The position numbers and the translations under genes were made by a program. From NCBI GenBank assembly GCA_000231825.2, contig JH720386.1:124001-188000 (forward strand): 64,000 bases of DNA. The letters run 5' to 3'. The notes below the pieces were generated by a model. That model did no database searches and was not told the origin of the DNA. It saw nothing but the letters and a program-made list of their open reading frames with translations. This document shows, piece after piece, positions 1-13,811 of this stretch. The DNA is from Tetrahymena elliotti 4EA (Eukaryota; Ciliophora; Oligohymenophorea; Hymenostomatida; Tetrahymenidae). The number at the start of each line of letters is the position of its first letter. Position 1 is the first letter of the stretch.

Positions 1-1749
1 CCCATAGGTTATTATGTAAAAGATTCAATAGTTTCTGTAGATAAAAAATTATGTATTAAATGCCCTAGCCAGTGCTTATCATGTATAAATAATCATATTT
101 GTTTAAAATGTGATATTGGATATCGTTAATTCGCTTGTAACAACTCTTTAAATAGCGTATATTGTGTAGGAGATGATTTACTTTATTCAAAGCCAATATC
201 TCAATAAATTCAATGTCAATTATGTGCAGTACTTAAATGCATAAAGTGTTTATAAAATAAATATGTTTGTGAATAATGTTAATTGGATTATCCTTTTTTA
301 TACTTGAATTCTTGCTTATAAAATTGTCCTGATGGTACCTATTCTGATGATTTGTATTAATGCCAGAAATGCCATGCTTTATGTTAGACATGCTCAAATA
401 AATTTTCAACATCTTGTATCACCTGTAAAATACCATACAATTTGTAAGATTAAGATGGATCTTGCAAATGTGCTAATAGATATTTTTTATTTGAAAATTA
501 ATGTTATTCTAGTTGTCCTAGGTTTACTAAAGTTATTGATTATGATAATAGATTGTGTTAAGAATTATGTATTGAAGATAAATCATATCCTGTTTTTAAT
601 GATGATGGAGTGTTTGAGAACTGTGAATCAAATTTGAATCTGTTAGATTCTAAGTTTTGTGAATAAAATTTGATAAATTTAGATAAATATATTACTATTT
701 AAATATAAAATACATCTATGAATGGATAAAATAAGAATATTTTAATAATTATTACGGTATCATAAACCCCAAAAGAATGTTATGACTTTGAATTAAAAAT
801 AAATCCAGAAATACAAGAAAGTAGTCAAAATCTGCAGTTCAAAGAATATCATGTTTAGAATAAATTTAATTTTTAATTTAAATTGCAAACTGAAATTGAA
901 ATAAAGAAAGTTTAACAGCAAGACATAAACAAATGTAAATTAAATATGTGTACTCTTTTCTTACAAATTTATTATTAAAGTGTATTAAAAAAAAAAATAA
1001 AGTTTGTTGTCAACTTAAAATCATCAGAAGTCTAGATAAAATTTGTGTAGTTAGCCAGCTTAACTTATTTGTTTTAAAGAGTCTTTAAGACATATTAATT
1101 TGAGGAGAGATAAATACTAGATTCAGTTATGTATGTTTATTGCTAAGAAGATTATATAGTTTGCAGTAACAAATCAATTATTGCTTTTACTTCTTCTTCA
1201 ATTATTTTTCAAATTTCAATTTTGTTTGATGAAAGAAGAAAAATAAACTAAAAAATGATATTAATCCCTATCAAAGTATATTTAGTTAAATAAGATGAAA
1301 CCTAATCATAAATTGAAGAATTCTTCTATTATAATTAAAATCCTTCATAGATAAAAATAGAAATTAATTTCAATTAAAATTTTGAAGGAAAATTAATTAT
1401 GCTGTTTAAAGCAAGTGAATAATAAAATTACCACTTAGGCTTTGAGTAATTTGCTCAAAAAAATAAATAAAATTTCTACATAAAATAAGGTTTAGATTTA
1501 AAAATACAGAATAATTTATCATCAACAGAAAAAATTTAAAAAGATAATTTAGGAATAGTAAATATTTATGAAATTCTTTATCCTCTTAACATTCTTGTTT
1601 GTCTATTAATGATTTTATTTACTTTTATTACAGTGATTCTGAGAAGATTTCACATAAAAACTAAAAGATATCAATATTAAAATCATGAAATCAGCTCATT
1701 TTAGATGGCATAAAATGTTTCAAATGTTGAAAATTAAGAATAAGAATGA
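1..1749 (+). CDS. Cysteine-rich type I membrane protein, C-terminal part (5' end outside window)
   Basis: The frame starting at base 1 is open for 582 codons in the ciliate code and ends at TGA 1747-1749; the start lies to the left of the window. The first ~215 residues carry dense CxxC and CxxxC motifs of the furin-like/growth-factor-receptor cysteine-repeat type seen in many ciliate surface proteins, including the block LNSCLQNCPDGTYSDD. A ~300-residue cysteine-poor, Asn/Gln-rich region follows, then a membrane segment at about residues 527-546 (NILVCLLMILFTF) ending in basic residues RRF and a ~35-residue cytoplasmic tail. It aligns end to end with the C-terminal third of the next gene, so it is a tandem paralogue. 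Ligand and function are unknown; a cell-surface or sensory role is inferred. No introns are seen in this part. Confidence 0.9.
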
Positions 1750-2434
1750 TAAGAATACAAATTTGAAAATGAAATAACTTACTGAAATATGCATAAAATT
1801 AGTATTTTGAGTTTGAAAAAACTTAAATTGAATTATAAAAACTCAATTTATCTTAACTAAACAAAATAAGCCTAAAAGTAAAATAAATAATACTGTAATT
1901 CCTCACTAAGAGTGAAGAAAAAAAATAAGCGAACTGTATATTTTTTTTTGTTTTTTAATGAATACTTGTAAGTTATTGATAAAATAAGTTGGTGTTAGAT
2001 TATTTATAAAAGAAATAAAGTATTTATTAAAATCTTATTTCTATATCAATCATATTGTTTCTAAAAAAATAAAGAGAGAAAAAAATAATTGAGTAATTAA
2101 GTATAAATTTATGAATTAAATATCATATCAAAAAATACATTTATAATTTGAAAGCTTATGAATTAAAATTTATTTCTTTTTTTATTTTAATATTTGCTTA
2201 AAGTTTTTTTAGATATCTTTTTATTAAATATTTTTGCTTAAAAAAATATTGTTTCTTTCCTAAATTTATACATCTCTATTTCAGTTTTACTTATCCAAAA
2301 CTAAGAACATTTGAGTAAATTGTATCTTTAAATATTAACAAAATTTATTGTTATTGTCAAAGTTAATCTTAAAATAATTAGAATGAATAATTAGTAATTA
2401 ATTTTTATCTTTGAAGTATTTGAAGTAGCTAAAA
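1750..2434. other. Intergenic, AT-rich
   Basis: Very AT-rich DNA with short T runs and no frame that looks coding. It must hold the terminator of the upstream gene and the promoter of the gene at 2435, but I see no recognisable element. Confidence 0.6.
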
Positions 2435-5400
2435 ATGAATATACAATAAATAATATTTATTTTTTTATTTTTTTGCTTACAAGTTGTAACAGAAATATTT
2501 AACTAATCAGAGATAGATAAAATAGATAACTGCATATAACATATTTTTGTACCAAGCAGATTTAGCTAGTATTTATATGATTAATTGATTTGTATTTAAT
2601 GCTAATTAGGATATGTTGTGTCTAAAAATTACAAATAGTGCCTACATTTTATGTTTTAGCTCTCTTACCTCTAGTATGCTAACTGCAAAAGACTAGCAGA
2701 TGATGGAAATTGTGCTGAAGCCTTGGATGGAATTGAATTATTATCAAATAATTTGTATAAAATAGTAAAAGATCAAAAATTGTTTGAAAGATGTGCGATT
2801 GTTAATGAAACTGAATCAGAATGCCTTTTTCCAAGATTTGGGTTTGTTTTAGATGTTATAACGAAGAGAATTTTCAGAGACACTAGTATGACATTTTGTG
2901 CTTTTTTTGATTCAGATTAGTAGATATGTTTAAAATTTTAACAGAGATTTGTAAGGTAGAATTAAACATAGTAAGGAGTTTATCTAGGTGAGGATTTTAT
3001 TAATCCAGATAAATTAGTAAATAAATCTACAAATTAAGAATTGATATGTGAATCAGATTTTGATTTGAATCTGAAATATCTTGATTAATTTGAAGGATGT
3101 CTTGCAAAATTTTCTGCACTTGAACCTAATGAAAATTTGTGTTCAATTTAATAAGCTATGAGAGATGATAAGTCAAAATGTGAAGTAGTTATACCATTTT
3201 GTTAAGAATATATGGAGATTTCTGGAAAATAATTATGTATAAAGTGCTTTCCATTCTATAAACTACACCTACAGACTTGTATACGATTGAATGGATGTAC
3301 ACTAACAAGCACAAAAAATCCTAACAACTGCATTTTGTGTGATAAAAATTTTATTTTATCTTAAGGAGAATGTGATTAGAGCAGTTAAAGAATGCTATAG
3401 AGTGAGTACTAAGAGAGAAAATTTTTAGAAAAAACATAAATAGATAATTATTATTTGAAGAGTTAAAATTAATTTCAACAATTTAAAGAAAATATTTTAG
3501 GGAACTAAAACTTTCGAAATGAACAAAAAAAAAGATAATTATTAAAGTATAAGGAAATTTAATAATTTTAAGCTAAAATTAAAACCAAGAATTTCAAAAA
3601 CAAACATTTTATTTTGGAAGAAGAACCTAGTAAGAAAGATTTATTCAATGAAATGTGTATTTATAATAGCTTGAATTAATGTTTTAAATGTGTGTCTTAT
3701 GATAACTATTACTTAGATATTAAATCAAATTAATGCTTAACTAGAGAGAGATCTGTTTGGTGTAAATATAAAATCTATAATAGTGATAATTGTTAAAAAT
3801 TGATTTGTGATGAGCCAAGCAATTATAATTTTGGATTATTTGAAGATTTAGATTTAAATAATATAGAGACTCTTAATTATATAAATTACATAGTAAATAA
3901 GGTATTTGAAATAGATTAAATCATAACAGATTCAGAAATTATAAATCTTTCCTAAAAATATAAATTTTATGGTATTTCTTATGATAAAAATATTTAAATT
4001 TGTTTTTATTTACCAAAAAAAGATGACGAATTTATTTATCTTTAATATCCAAACTTTAATAAATGTAAAAATTAAGAGTACAAATTGATTGATATAATTG
4101 AAAGGAAATATTTAAAATTTAAGTGCTCAAATTATTTTATTATTAAAAATATACATTTTGAAAAATGTGTTTAATATGACCATGAAAAGTCATTTTGCTT
4201 AGAATGTGAAAATGGATTTTACTTCAACTAAATTACAATGTCTTGTCAGAAAAAAATTGAAAATTGTCTTATTCATAGCAAATATTTAACTTGTGTTATT
4301 TGCTAGAGTGGACATAAACTAGTAAAATAAATAAAATGTGAGCCTATATGTGGTATAGCTATACCAGGAGCTTAAAAATATTATTATTCGTTTTATTAAT
4401 ATGAAAAAGGCTAAATTATTTGCAAAAAGACTGATGTTCCTTGTAAAAAATTTTTTAATGAAAAATGCATAGAATGCTTTGAAGGATTTATTTTAGATCA
4501 ATCTTAAGATAATGCTTGCCTAAAGGATGTATATTTCCCTGATTGTAAAGTTATAGATAAATTTTAATAAAATCAGAGAAGTGATTAGAAAGGAGCTCAT
4601 CAATTTGAAGAAAAAATATGTATATAGTGTCAAGAGGGATATGTATTATTTGAAGGATTATGTTTTTGTCAAAAAGTAAGCTGCTTGCATCACTTTTATT
4701 GCGATAGTAAAAGATGTATGAAAAAATTTAGGAGCTTACTTATTGGTTAGTTAAATTTAGAGGAAAATTAATATTTAGAAAAGTATGGCAATTTCTATAA
4801 AGTACTTACTTGCAATATTGTGAATTGTCTCATGTGTTATGAGGGAAATATTTGCATAAAATGTAGGTATGGATATTAATTAGACAAAAAAAAGAAATCA
4901 TGTGTGTACAACTCAACTAAAATTATTGATTTACCAACTTAAAAATATGGTGATAGTAATTGTGAATAATATTTACTGATAAATGAGTAAATTTAGGGAT
5001 GTAAATTATGCAAGCAAGAATACTATCTCATGTAAGATTTTAATTGTTACTAAACTTGTCCCCCTGAATACATAAAATATTTTCTTTTCAACGATAGTGC
5101 TTTGTGCTATTAATGTCCTGTTGGATGCAAATAATGCTAATTTTTTATTTTTGATAAGCAACATGAATGGAATTTTACTTGCAGTTTTTGTCATGAAAAT
5201 TTTTTTTACTATCCACAAACAAAAGAATGTAAAAGAAGGTGTATCTATTTTATTAAACAAGATAGCTTAAATGTTAATAAAAAAGGTTTATGTGTAGAAA
5301 GTTGTAATCCTGATTACTAGATTGATGAAAAGACTTGCACCACTAAATGCCCTAAGTTTTACATGACAATTAAAGGAAATAATTAATGTGCTGAATCATG

Positions 5401-7654
5401 TGAAGGGCTATATAAATATGAAGATATTCCTTTGAAATGCATTGATTAATGCTAAGAAGGTTATTACTCAAATGAAGAATAATTGTTGTGTAAAAAATGT
5501 TAAGTTGAAAATTGCTTAAAGTGTGACAAAAAACAACCTTCATATTGTTATTAATGTTAAAAATAGTTTTTTAATAATAATGGTTCTTGCATATTTAAAT
5601 GCTTAAACTTTGAATTCTACAATGATTTAACTGAATGTAAATATGATAGTGGTTATTTACTTTTTTGCAAAGAACAAAATCAAGGTAAGTGCTTATAATG
5701 TGCTGAAACTTTTATTCTTGATGAATATAAAATAAAATGCATTTGCCCTGCGAAAAATTTTATAGATTGGGATTCATAATGCCGTAAGAGTTGTGATAAT
5801 AACTGCAAAGTTTGTCTAAATGAATTATGCTTAGAATGTTAACCAAATAAAATTTATTTCAAAGAAAATCTCCCTCCTGTCTGTATTGATAAATGCCCAC
5901 CTGGTTATTTTCTTAAGATGGGTGATAAAAATTATAGAAATTATATTTGTGTAAAATGTCAATAAGAATGTCTAACATGCAATAATGAATACTCGTGTAT
6001 AATATGTAAAGAACCTTATCAAGCATAGAGTTGTGGTGATTCTATAAATGTAATTTGTTAGAACCCTGGATTAAATAGTTAGTAATTAGAAGCTTTTTTT
6101 AACAACAATAAATGTTGCTTTATTAACAACTGCATGTAATGTATATAAAATAGAAACATTTGTGAAAAATGTAATTTTAAATATCCTTATCTCTACTTGA
6201 ATTCTTGCTTATAATACTGCCCTGATGGTACCTATCCTGATAATTTGTTTCAATGCTAAAAATGTCATACTTTATGTAAAACCTGCTCTAATGAATTACC
6301 AAAATCTTGCATTACTTGTAGTCTACCATAAAAATTTTAAGAATTAGATGGATCTTGCAGATGTACTAATAAATAATTTTTTTTAAAAAGCTAATGCTAT
6401 TCTAGCTGTCCTAGGTTTACAAAAGTAATAGATAATAATAATAGAATGTGTTAAGAATGGTGTATTGAAGATAATTCTTATCCTATTTTTAATGATGAGG
6501 GATTATTTGAGAGCTGTGAATCTAACTTGAACTTGGAAAGTTCTAAATTTTGTGAACAAAATATAATAAATTTAGATAAATATATTACTATTTAATTGAA
6601 AAATACTCCTTTTAATGGATAGCACATCAATACTTTTATAATTGTTACAGTATAATAAGTACCATAGGAATGTTATGATTTTAAGTTAAAGTCAAACATT
6701 TAAGAAAACGATTTGAACCTAGAATTGAAAGATTATAAAGTTAAAGACAAATTAAGTTTTGAGTTTAAGTTACAAAGTAAAATTGAATTATCTTAACTTT
6801 AATAGGCAGATATTAATTAATGTAAGTAAAATAAATGCACTTTATTTTTATAAATTTATTTAAGAAAAATCAAAAGGAAAACAATAAAGTTCACAATCAA
6901 CTTACAATCATAAGTGGTTAAAAAATAATCAATCTAATTAGTTAACTTAGATTATATCTAAAGATTAGTAATTAAATAAAAAGAACTAGATAGTAAATAA
7001 AACATAGATTCAATAATGCTAGTTGATTGTTAAGATTATATTATTTGCAATAATTAATCTATTATTGCTTTTCCTTCTACTTTAGTATTATTTCATATTA
7101 TTTCTTTTTCTGATGATAAGAAAGAAATAAATAAATAATTTGTTTTAGTACCAATATTGGCTTATTTAATTAAAAAAGATTAAACTTAATAGAAAATTGA
7201 GGAAATATTTTTTAATAATAATATTCCATCTTAAATAAAAATTGAATTTAATTTTAACTAAGTATTTGAGGGAAATTTAGTTTTCTAAATAAAAGTTATT
7301 GAATCAAATAATAATTATTTAGACTATGTAAAATTTGTTGAGGGCAGTAAATAATCTTATTATATTGAGAAAAGTGTAAATATAATAATTTAAAATAAAT
7401 AAAACTTAACAGAAAATAAAGAATAAACAAATTAAAATGATAGTTAGTTATACCAGATAATGTTTATCTTTAATATTGTTATTTTTATATTAATAATAAC
7501 TCTAGCTATAATCAGACTTATCAAAAAGAATGAAGAAAAGAATCTTTAATTTCATGAAAAAGAAGAAAATTAAGAATAAAATTAGAATTTAAAGCATTAA
7601 AATCAAATTTAAAGTTATTCAGACTTCAATAATGAATAATTTGAATTTAAATGA
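2435..7654 (+). CDS. Giant cysteine-rich type I membrane protein (furin-like repeats), 1739 aa
   Basis: One uninterrupted 1740-codon frame in the ciliate code, from ATG 2435 to TGA 7652-7654, no introns. Residues 1-20 (MNIQQIIFIFLFFCLQVV) are a signal peptide, which supports this start. An N-terminal domain of ~250 residues with spaced cysteines follows, then a charged, cysteine-poor linker (about 330-400), then ~1000 residues of CxxC/CxxxC repeats including LNSCLQYCPDGTYPDN near residue 1255. A cysteine-poor juxtamembrane domain leads to a membrane helix at about 1676-1697 (MFIFNIVIFILIITLAI) and a ~42-residue tail rich in Glu, Lys and Gln. Family membership (ciliate cysteine-repeat surface proteins) is clear; ligand and role are unknown. 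Automatic pipelines may give such proteins misleading names such as neurohypophysial-hormone or LSD1 zinc-finger domain protein because of the cysteine spacing. Confidence 0.93.
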
Positions 7655-8356
7655 AATAAAAAGTAAATATTATTAAGACTTGTACAAAGATTATATTTAA
7701 CTTTTATATTTACTTCATCAAATTTTATAAAATTAATTTTAATAAATTTACGAAATTAAGGAATTCAGCTTAATTATTTTATTTTTTAAAGGAAAGTGTT
7801 TTACCTAATTATTCACAATTGATGTTCATTTTTGTTGAAATTAATTTGATATATCTATTTGACTTACTTTTTTTCTTTTTCCACTCTTAATCTCTAATTT
7901 TTGCTTTCAAAATCAAGGATAATTAATTTATAAATACTGTATGTTAATTAACAAACAAGTTGAAATGAATTTGATATATTTATTAAATAACTCAAACTAG
8001 TGAATAACTTTTAATAAATCAAAATAATCATTACACTTTTTTGAAAAGCTGTAAGATGATTATATTCAAAAGGAATATTGAGTAAGAAATATTCAAAAAA
8101 CAAAAATTACAGGTTATTATAAAATAAAACTTTGCATATTCTTTAATACAGTTATTTTTGCTAAAATATTATAGGGAAATTTAAATCTAAAAATTATTTA
8201 TATTAAATTATTAAATATTCTCATATATAAAACTTGTAAGGGTCATTTTTATATCACTTACATATTTATCAACCTATTTTAATAAATAAATTTAATCTTT
8301 ACAAAAATTAATTAAAAATATAGGCAAAAAATTTTTGAAAACTAAGATTAAACATA
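7655..8356. other. Intergenic, AT-rich
   Basis: AT-rich spacer between tandem cysteine-rich genes. No coding frame or RNA gene recognised. Confidence 0.6.
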
Positions 8357-11300
8357 ATGAATATAAATAGTATAATCATATTACTCTAAATTTGCTTTAG
8401 CCATATTACTTGTGAGCTATTTAACAAATTAGAGATTGATAAAATAGAAAATTGTGTGGAACATATTTTCGCTCCAAGCAGATTTAGCTAGTACCTTTAT
8501 GATTAACTGAATTATTGCCAAATAATGAGTTTACAATTGTAAAAAATTAAAAGTTTTTGGAAAGATGTGCTGTTGTGAATGAATCTGAATCTAAATGTCT
8601 TTTTCCAAAGGTTTGGATATATTTTAGATATAAAGACTAAATAAATTTTTAAAGACACGCATATGACATATTGTGGAATATTTTATTCTAAATAGGAAAA
8701 ATGTTTGAGATTTCAACAAAGATTTGTGAGGTATTAATATACTTAATAAGGAGTTTTTGTTAATCCTGATAAATTAATAGATTATTCTAATACTATATAG
8801 TTAATTTGCTTAAATAATTTTGGAAATAATCTTAAAGATGTTAATTAATTAGAAGGTTGTTTTAATGAAGGTTTTTCATGAAAAAATGCTCACAATAATT
8901 TGCTTCAAGGGATGATTTCTAAGATTGCTAGTCAATTATTCCATATTGTTATATTGTTAGGAATATATGGAAATTTAAAGAAAACAAATATGAATTAAAT
9001 GCATTCCTCTTTTTAAGCTTCACTTATAAAATTGTGCCCAATTAAATGGATGTATATCTGTTAGAAAAAAAATGAAAATAAATGTTTAAAATGTTATTAA
9101 AATTATTTACTTTAAAATGGAGAATGTATTTAAATTAGCTAAAGAAATTTAGAGTAGATTTAAATGGAGCAAAATATTTTAGGAAATACTTAGTTTGATA
9201 ATTAATAAAAAAACTCAAATTTTATATAACCAACATGAAATACCCAGAAAAATGTTAACTTTAAGTATGAATAAGCAGAAATAAGATTAATTTAAGAAGA
9301 AAATTTTAAAAAGTTAAATAAAAAATAAATTATGTAAGAAACTGAAAACATTTAAAATTTAAATAAAATATAAAATAAAGCCCATATTTTAAGAGAAGAT
9401 GATTCAGATTTTTAAGAATAAAAAGAAAGGTAATGTATTTTTTAATAATTTAAAATTATGTGTTCAGTACCTTTTCCCTAGCTAAAGTTATCTGGATATC
9501 TAATAAAACAGATGTTTGATAAGAGAAAAATCAATTAATTGTGACTTTAAAATAGATGATAGGGATGAGTGTTAAAATTTTTTTACACTTTTCCTAAAAT
9601 ATAGAATCCACTTTTTTTTAAAAAACTTGACTTAAAAAATATAGAGACTCTTAAATATTTAAATTATTTGATTGACAAGAATTTTGGATTGGATTCTATT
9701 ATTGATGACTAAGAGTATCAAAATATTTCCTAAAGATACTTATTTTATGGAATCGATAACAGCTAATCTAAACCTTTCTATATCAAGAGTTATTTATCAG
9801 AAAAGGAACATTTATTTTTTTAAACCTAAAGTTTTGGTGTTTGCGAAGATTTTAAATATAAATTAATAGATACTTATAGTTTATCTTATTTAGCATTCAT
9901 GTGCTAAGAAGAAATAAAATTTTAATATTTACATTTTGATCATTGCATGAAATATGACCATGAGTTTTCATTATGCTTAGAAGGTGAAAATGGATATTAC
10001 TTTAATACAGGTGCTATGTCTTGTTTGCCAAAAATTGAAAATTGTCTTATCCATTGCAAGTTAAAAAATTGTATTATTTGCTAAAGTGGATTTAAATTTG
10101 TTGATGATTTATATTGTGAGCCTATTTGAGGTATTGATATTCCATTTGAAGGATTTGTTTTAGATAAATCCTAAGATAATATTTGCATAAAAGACATTTA
10201 TTTTCCTGATTGTAAAGTTATAGTTAAATAGATAAAATCAAAAAAGAAATTAAAAAATTCATAGCTTTGAAGATAAAGTATGTATTTAATGTGAAGAAGA
10301 ATATGTTCTATTTCAAAGATTGTGTTTTTGCTAAAAAAAAAGTTCATATTTTTTGATTAGGTGCATGAAAAAATTTAGGAGTTTGTTCATCGGATAGCTC
10401 AATTTAGAAGATAATTAACATTTAGAAAAACAAGGCAGTTTCTATAAAATACTCACATATAATATTCCTAATTGCCTTATATGCTATGAAGGAAATATTT
10501 GCATAAAATGTAGATATGGATATTCTTTTCAACAAAATTAATAAATTTGTATTTACATTGGATAGAAAATTAGTGAATTTAAAACTCACCAGTAAAAAAA
10601 TGAAGCTTGTATTGTATTTGCATAAGAAAAATCTGATTTTTACTGCCATAAATGTAAATTAGGATATTATTTAATGCCTGATTTTAATTGCTATTAATCT
10701 TGTCCTCCTGGCTACTAAATACATTTGGATTATGATAATGGTAGTCTTTGTAACTTATGTCTATTTGGATGTCAAACATGCAATTTTAAAAAATTTTCTT
10801 TTGTGGAACATCTAAGTTATTGTGAAAGTTGTCATGAAAATTTTTTTTATTATCAAGCAACAAAAGAGTGTAAACGAATTTGTGTTTTTTTATTAAAAGC
10901 CTAAACTAGATAATTCTGAATAAAATATATATCAATATAATAATAATCCATAATATAGTCTGGGTTAAAAAACTTGCACAGACAAATGTCCTAAATTTTA
11001 CAAAACAGCTAAAGGATAAAATATTTGTGAAGGATTTTTTAGATATGAAGATAATCTTTAAAATGTGCTGATGAATGTTAAAAAGGGTATTTAGAAATTA
11101 AAGAGGAAATGTTGTGTAGAAAATGCCTTTCTGAAATTTGCTCAAAATGTAGTAAAAAAACCCTTAGTTGTGCATAGAGTACAACTTTTAATATTATAAT
11201 AGTGATGGTAGATGCTTATATATATGTTAGAATTAAATTTTAGTAAATGATAGATCTCTTTGCTTTTATAATTATGGTTTTAGTATACCATATTGTATAG

Positions 11301-13224
11301 AACAAACAAATAAAACATGCTTAAAATGCTTAGAAAATTTCATTTGAGATGATGCTAAAGATAAATGTATTCGTCCTTCTCCTGAATATTATGTAAATTA
11401 AATTTCTAACACTTGCTTAAAATAATGTGATAATAACTGCATTAATTGCTAAAATTATAGATGTATTTAATGTAAACCTAATTTTTATTTGATTTCAAAA
11501 GAGGATATTAGCTATTATTGAAAAATGCCCAATACATTATTATATTTCAGAAGATAAAAATATAGGTGAGAATTATAAAGCTTGTATTAAATGCCCTGAG
11601 GAATGTCTTTCTTGTGAGAATTAGGACACATGCACAGAATGTAACACTTAATTTGAAGAATACATTTGCAATGACTCTACAAAAAGTTTATATTGTAAAG
11701 GCAAAAAATCCCAAAAATTATCTGATTAACAAATCAAATTGAAAATATGTTGTGTAATAAATAATTGTTAACTATGCTCTAAAAACCCACTTATTTGTGA
11801 AAAATGTAACAACTTATATCCTTATCTCTATTTAAATTCATGCTTATCAATTTGTCCTGATGGGACTTATCCTGATGAATAAAATCAGTCCTAAAAATGT
11901 CATCCTTTATGCTAAACCTGCTCAAATAAATTTTCAATATCTTGTACCACTTGTTAGCTAACCATAAAATTAATATCTGTAAGATGGTACTTGTAGATGC
12001 AAAAATTAAAAGTTTTATTTTTAGAAAAAATGCTATTCTAAATGTCTCAGATTCACAAGATTGATTAATGATGATAGTGACAGTAATAATAGGATCTGTT
12101 AAGAATTATGCATTTCTAAAGATTTTTCTTATTAATCTAAATCACTTTATAAAAATTGATATGAAAACAGCTTAATAGAATGGATAATAATAAATTATTC
12201 ATATATTCATAACAATAACAGAAACTCCAAAATAGTGCTATGATTTTGATTTGAAGATAAATCCACAAATTTCAGAAAATTAGTTTTTTCTTGATTTCAA
12301 AGACTCTTTTTTTGAAAGCAATATTAATTTTAGATTTAGATTAGAAATTAAAATTGAGTTAGCCAAGATTAGGGAGCTCAATATTAATAAATGTAAATAA
12401 AATATATGTACACTGTTTTTATAAATTTACCATAAAGGTATATTAAAGAAATCCATAAAGTTTACAGTAGATTTGAAATCTTAATTGGTAAAAATAAATT
12501 CTCTGTAATCAATTAACTAAAAATAATATTTAGTAAGTGCTAATTAAAAATTATTAATTTGATAGCAGCAAAACAATTGATTCAGTTTTGTAAGTTTACT
12601 GCAATGATTTTGTAATTTGCAATTCTCAATCTATTGTTGCTTATACTTCTTCTGAATTAAAGTTTAATATATCAGTATTGTCTGATAATCGAAAAGAAGT
12701 CATTAAATAAGGTAAATTAATTCCAATCAAAGTATATGTAGTCAAATAAGATTAAATACAATATTAAATATATGATTTCTATTACAACAAACTTCTAACA
12801 CTCATAAATAACAATTGAAATGAATTTCAATCAAAACTTTGAAGCAAAATTGGTAATATTAATAAAAGTAAGTGAATAAAAAAGAGATTATTTTGAATAT
12901 GAGCAATTAATCTATATAAACAATTAATAATATTATACACAATAATAAATAGATATAAAAATATTACCATAATAGAATAAAGATGACTAAAAAAGTTAGG
13001 ATGCTGAAGGTTTAATAACTCAAGAAGTTTATACTATTCTCTTAACTTTTAACATTTTTATTTTTATAATTATGATGATTGTTTTAGTTTTTCTAGCCTT
13101 ATTTAGAACATTTAGAGCAAATTAATCTAAATATTAGTAGTAAAATGATGAATAAGAACCAATAAAAGATTAAAATTATTTCTCGAATATTTAAAATTAA
13201 GATTCAGTATTCAAAAATTTTTGA
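8357..13224 (+). pseudogene. Decayed paralogue of the cysteine-rich membrane protein genes
   Basis: Starting from ATG 8357 the sequence follows the paralogue at 2435-7654 almost along its whole length, but the frame is broken many times. About 150 bp present in the paralogue are missing near 8515 and the frame shifts there. A one-base insertion follows in the TTTCCAAAGG stretch near 8610, and another shift lies near 8875. TGA replaces a conserved Cys codon at 10127-10129 and about 100 bp are lost just after it. A further in-frame TGA lies at 11345-11347, and other shifts lie between. The last part, with a membrane segment (FIIMMIVLVFLALF) and a tail ending at TGA 13222-13224, still reads well. 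Introns do not explain these breaks because the intact paralogues have none here. It could in principle be a poor assembly of a real gene, but two large deletions plus stops make true decay more likely. Confidence 0.85.
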
Positions 13225-13811
13225 TTTGATTAACATCTCTTTTTTTAATATTGCTAGTTCTTGAAAGATTTTTTCCAAGTCGAGCTTTTTAAAATTGATT
13301 TCAATAATTTTTCTGATATTTTGTTAATTAAAAAAATATGAACAAAATAGAACTAAGTGGGCTATTATTTTTAATTATTTGAGAGATTAAAAGCAAAAAA
13401 AAATTTTTAATGTTTTTTATGAATTGAGATTGAGTAAAATAAATATTATCTCCTTATCTTCAAAGGTTTCTTTTCTTTTTATATATTAATTAATTTGAAA
13501 AATCTATATTTAAATTCAATAAATTGAGTGTTAAATTAAGCTTATGGAAACTCAAATCCAATAAATAAATTTAAATAAAAATGGCTGGTTGAAGTTTCCT
13601 GATTATTTTATCCTTTTAAAAGATTATTTTTTTATTATTTCAAAAATATTAAAAATTTGATACAAATATTTTGTAATTGAAATTTGAAAAAGTTGTAAAT
13701 CCTTTTTATAAATATATTGTGTTAAGTTTATTAGAAATTAAGTTTGTGTTATTAGAAAAAGGATTGAAAATTTGATTTTGTTAAAGTCAAAGTGTTATTT
13801 TTAATAAAAGA
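13225..13811. other. Intergenic, AT-rich
   Basis: Spacer with T-rich and A-rich runs before the next cysteine-rich gene. Nothing else recognised. Confidence 0.6.

Noticed and set aside
2435..7654. Hundreds of in-frame TAA/TAG suggesting a pseudogene
   Set aside because: These are Gln codons in the ciliate code; the frame has no TGA until its end and the domain plan is intact.
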